A stretch of 6,299 bases of DNA from NCBI GenBank assembly GCA_030621685.1, contig JAUXHF010000121.1:1-6299 (forward strand), given 5' to 3'. Positions 4,772-6,299 of the stretch are shown piece by piece. The translations under genes and the position numbers were made by a program. A model generated the notes under the pieces. The model had not been told where the DNA came from. It worked only from the letters and a program-made list of their open reading frames with translations, and did no database searches. The DNA comes from Spirochaetota bacterium (GTDB taxonomy: Bacteria > Spirochaetota > UBA12135 > COTS27). Numbering within the stretch: the first letter of the stretch is position 1; every line of letters starts with the position of its first letter.

Positions 4772-6028
4772 ATGACAAATTTTTCATTTAAACCCAGTAG
4801 CCTTAATCTAAAGAAAATCTTTAGGCAAATAGGCTATACGCTTAGCCATTGGCAGGCCTTCAAAAAACTCCTCTTTCGCTTAAGCGACCTTCGGCTAACG
4901 GTGGTGATGCTCATCTTTTTGTTTGTGCTTGTGGGCATAGGAACGCTGTATCAGGTGGAATACGGTTTGTATGCGGCGCAGAAAAAGTTTTTTTATTCTT
5001 GGTTTTTTTTGTTTAGTGGCCTGATACCCTTTCCCGGTGCCAAGTTGGTGCTGTTTATCTTAACAATAAACTTAGTAAGCGCAAGCTTGGTGCGTTATAA
5101 AATTAGCTTTGAAAAAATTGGTATTTTAATGATTCATTACGGAATTATCTTGTTGATGGTATCGTCATTTATTACGCATTATTTTGCGAAAGAAAGTTTT
5201 GTGCTTTTGGGCGAGGGCGAGACTACTACCGTATCAGAAGATTATAGGTTTTCAGAATTAGCCGTATGGACAGAGGAAGATCTTGGGGACGGAAAGCTGA
5301 ACCGCCATGTTCTAGCTTACGATACCGAAGCTATCGAGGATGGACAGCCTATTCGTTTCGCCGAATATGGAATAACGCTTACGCCAGTATATTATTATCA
5401 GCATGCCAAACCAGCCTTTATCGAGGGAGTTTCTGTGCAAAGTGCTAGCGGGCTTTTGGCTTTGGCGTATCAAAACCCTCCTAAGGAGCGAGAGAAGGTG
5501 CGGCCCGGCGGCCTCTTTGAAGTTCGTTTTGATAGAGGGCAGAGAAATCCTAACAATCTCAATAACCTTGTATTACTTTGGGAGGCCGAGGCTAAACCCT
5601 TTCGCCTTAGCGATGCCGCCGGACGAGATGTTTTTTTGAAAATTCAAAGACGTCGTTATGCCTTGCCTTTTGCCGTAAAGCTTCAGGATTTCAGACGAGA
5701 ACTGTACTACGCTAGCAACTTGCCCAAAGAATATGAGAGCAAAATACAAATTATTCGGGAAGGAGAATCGGCAGAAACCATACAGAATGCTAGAGTTTAT
5801 ATGAACCATCCATTTCGAAAAAACAGCCTAACATTTTTTCAGGCCTCGTTCTCGGTAGATGAACAAGGCCAAGAGTATAGCGTTTTGGCGGTGGTCGAAA
5901 ACCTAGCCTATCTGCTGCCTTATGTGGTGAGCATTCTTATTTGCCTTGGTGTGTTTGTACATTTCCTTATCATGTTTTTCAAGCGAGTGTTACTACGGCG
6001 AAAAGTTTCTGCTGAACCTTCGCCATGA
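4772..6028 (+). CDS. resB: Cytochrome c biogenesis protein ResB/CcsB (System II)
   Basis: ResB (CcsB) is one half of the System II heme-export and cytochrome c synthase complex; its partner is CcsA. The 418-residue protein has a basic cytoplasmic N-terminus, membrane segments at about 41-60, 88-107 and 116-136, a large periplasmic domain (about 137-376) and a last membrane segment at about 378-404 before a basic tail. This is the family topology. LMIHYGIILL (119-128) puts H122 in the third segment, where I recall fused CcsBA proteins having their transmembrane heme-related histidine. The nearby FVLLGEGE (143-150) and the late NHPFRKNSLTFFQASF block (345-360) are typical of the family. The ATG at 4772 has no strong Shine-Dalgarno sequence. 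The gene follows a lipoprotein gene on the same strand; ccsA is expected next, but only the first bases of the following gene are in the window. Confidence 0.93.
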   Translation: MTNFSFKPSSLNLKKIFRQIGYTLSHWQAFKKLLFRLSDLRLTVVMLIFLFVLVGIGTLYQVEYGLYAAQKKFFYSWFFLFSGLIPFPGAKLVLFILTINLVSASLVRYKISFEKIGILMIHYGIILLMVSSFITHYFAKESFVLLGEGETTTVSEDYRFSELAVWTEEDLGDGKLNRHVLAYDTEAIEDGQPIRFAEYGITLTPVYYYQHAKPAFIEGVSVQSASGLLALAYQNPPKEREKVRPGGLFEVRFDRGQRNPNNLNNLVLLWEAEAKPFRLSDAAGRDVFLKIQRRRYALPFAVKLQDFRRELYYASNLPKEYESKIQIIREGESAETIQNARVYMNHPFRKNSLTFFQASFSVDEQGQEYSVLAVVENLAYLLPYVVSILICLGVFVHFLIMFFKRVLLRRKVSAEPSP

Positions 6029-6076
6029 TGAAATTCTTAATGAAATTAGAAAACTGGAGAAAACTTAATAATTTTT

Positions 6077-6299
6077 ATGAATAAAATTTCACGTCAGCCC
6101 TTCTTTCAGATGCCCTTACATACGCAAGCTGAGCTATCTTACGAAAGCAGAATGCTTCACCAAAGCAGAATGCTTCACGAAAGCAAAATGCTTCACAAAA
6201 GCAGAATGCTTCAGGAAAGCAGAATGCTTCAGGAAAGCAGAATGCTTTACTTAAACAGGAAGGTTTATTTGATACGTCAAATTTTTCCGAGGGTGCTGC
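6077..6299 (+). CDS. Partial open frame with hexapeptide repeats, cut by the window end
   Basis: From the ATG at 6077 the frame stays open for 74 codons to the window edge. After about 22 ordinary residues come six hexapeptides, ESRMLH, QSRMLH, ESKMLH, KSRMLQ, ESRMLQ and ESRMLY, then YLNRKVYLIRQIFPRVL-like sequence. I do not recognise the protein. The place after resB suggests a CcsA-type protein, but nothing visible confirms this. GGAG (6056-6059) is 17 bases ahead, farther than usual. Doubt remains because the 18-bp repeats also stay open in a second plus-strand frame (from 6133) and in minus-strand frames. After the array the second plus frame reads LLKQEGLFDTSNFSEGA, with G-starting codons more typical of real genes. 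The true gene may therefore start elsewhere, contain a frameshift, or begin beyond the window. Confidence 0.35.
   Translation, partial: MNKISRQPFFQMPLHTQAELSYESRMLHQSRMLHESKMLHKSRMLQESRMLQESRMLYLNRKVYLIRQIFPRVL
6143..6250. repeat. Six tandem 18-bp repeats, each with a small inverted repeat
   Basis: Units begin at 6143, 6161, 6179, 6197, 6215 and 6233, with consensus GAAAGCAGAATGCTTCAC and one to three changes per copy, mostly at the first and last bases. Each full unit holds AAGCA-GAA-TGCTT, a perfect 5-bp inverted repeat with a 3-base loop; the third copy has one changed base there. Because 18 is a multiple of three, copy changes preserve any reading frame through the array. Confidence 0.97.

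Noticed and set aside
5573..5809. 78-codon minus-strand open frame inside resB
   Set aside because: It is antisense to the ResB periplasmic domain, with no separate start signal or recognisable product.
6143..6250. CRISPR array
   Set aside because: The units are directly adjacent 18-bp tandem copies with no unique spacers, and no cas genes are nearby.

Overview
This is a 6.3 kb stretch of AT-rich bacterial chromosome holding five recognisable protein genes and probably the start of a sixth. No RNA gene, insertion sequence, CRISPR array, phage gene or origin was seen. The host cannot be fixed from the sequence alone. Three points lean towards the Verrucomicrobiota or a related PVC lineage: an eukaryote-like (type II) NADP-isocitrate dehydrogenase, a System II (ResB-type) cytochrome c maturation locus preceded by a lipoprotein resembling one I recall from verrucomicrobial and planctomycete genomes, and start codons mostly without a clear Shine-Dalgarno sequence. 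This is a tentative inference.

Layout. A bidirectional-looking terminator lies at 30-54 and closes whatever precedes the window. The 259 bases from 55 to 313 are AT-rich and show no convincing gene. A DCC-family (DUF393) thiol-redox-like protein is encoded on the minus strand (772-314). It is divergent from a transaldolase on the plus strand (1115-2275), and a 342-base intergenic region between them carries a perfect 12-bp inverted repeat (966-996). A 358-base spacer after the transaldolase holds a TATAAT box, a long AT-rich dyad and a second leader hairpin ahead of isocitrate dehydrogenase (2634-3860). That gene has the only textbook Shine-Dalgarno sequence in the window. A predicted lipoprotein (3977-4696) and the cytochrome c biogenesis protein ResB/CcsB (4772-6028) follow. 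At the right edge six tandem 18-bp repeats lie in an open frame starting at 6077, where the partner gene ccsA would be expected.

Function. Transaldolase (non-oxidative pentose phosphate pathway) and isocitrate dehydrogenase (TCA cycle, NADPH supply) are central-metabolism enzymes, each apparently transcribed from its own regulatory region. The lipoprotein and ResB look like one envelope unit concerned with c-type cytochrome assembly or respiration. The unusual parts are the regulatory dyads, three insertions that enlarge the transaldolase, the little-characterised lipoprotein paired with ResB, and many short tandem duplications, above all the 18-bp array at the end.
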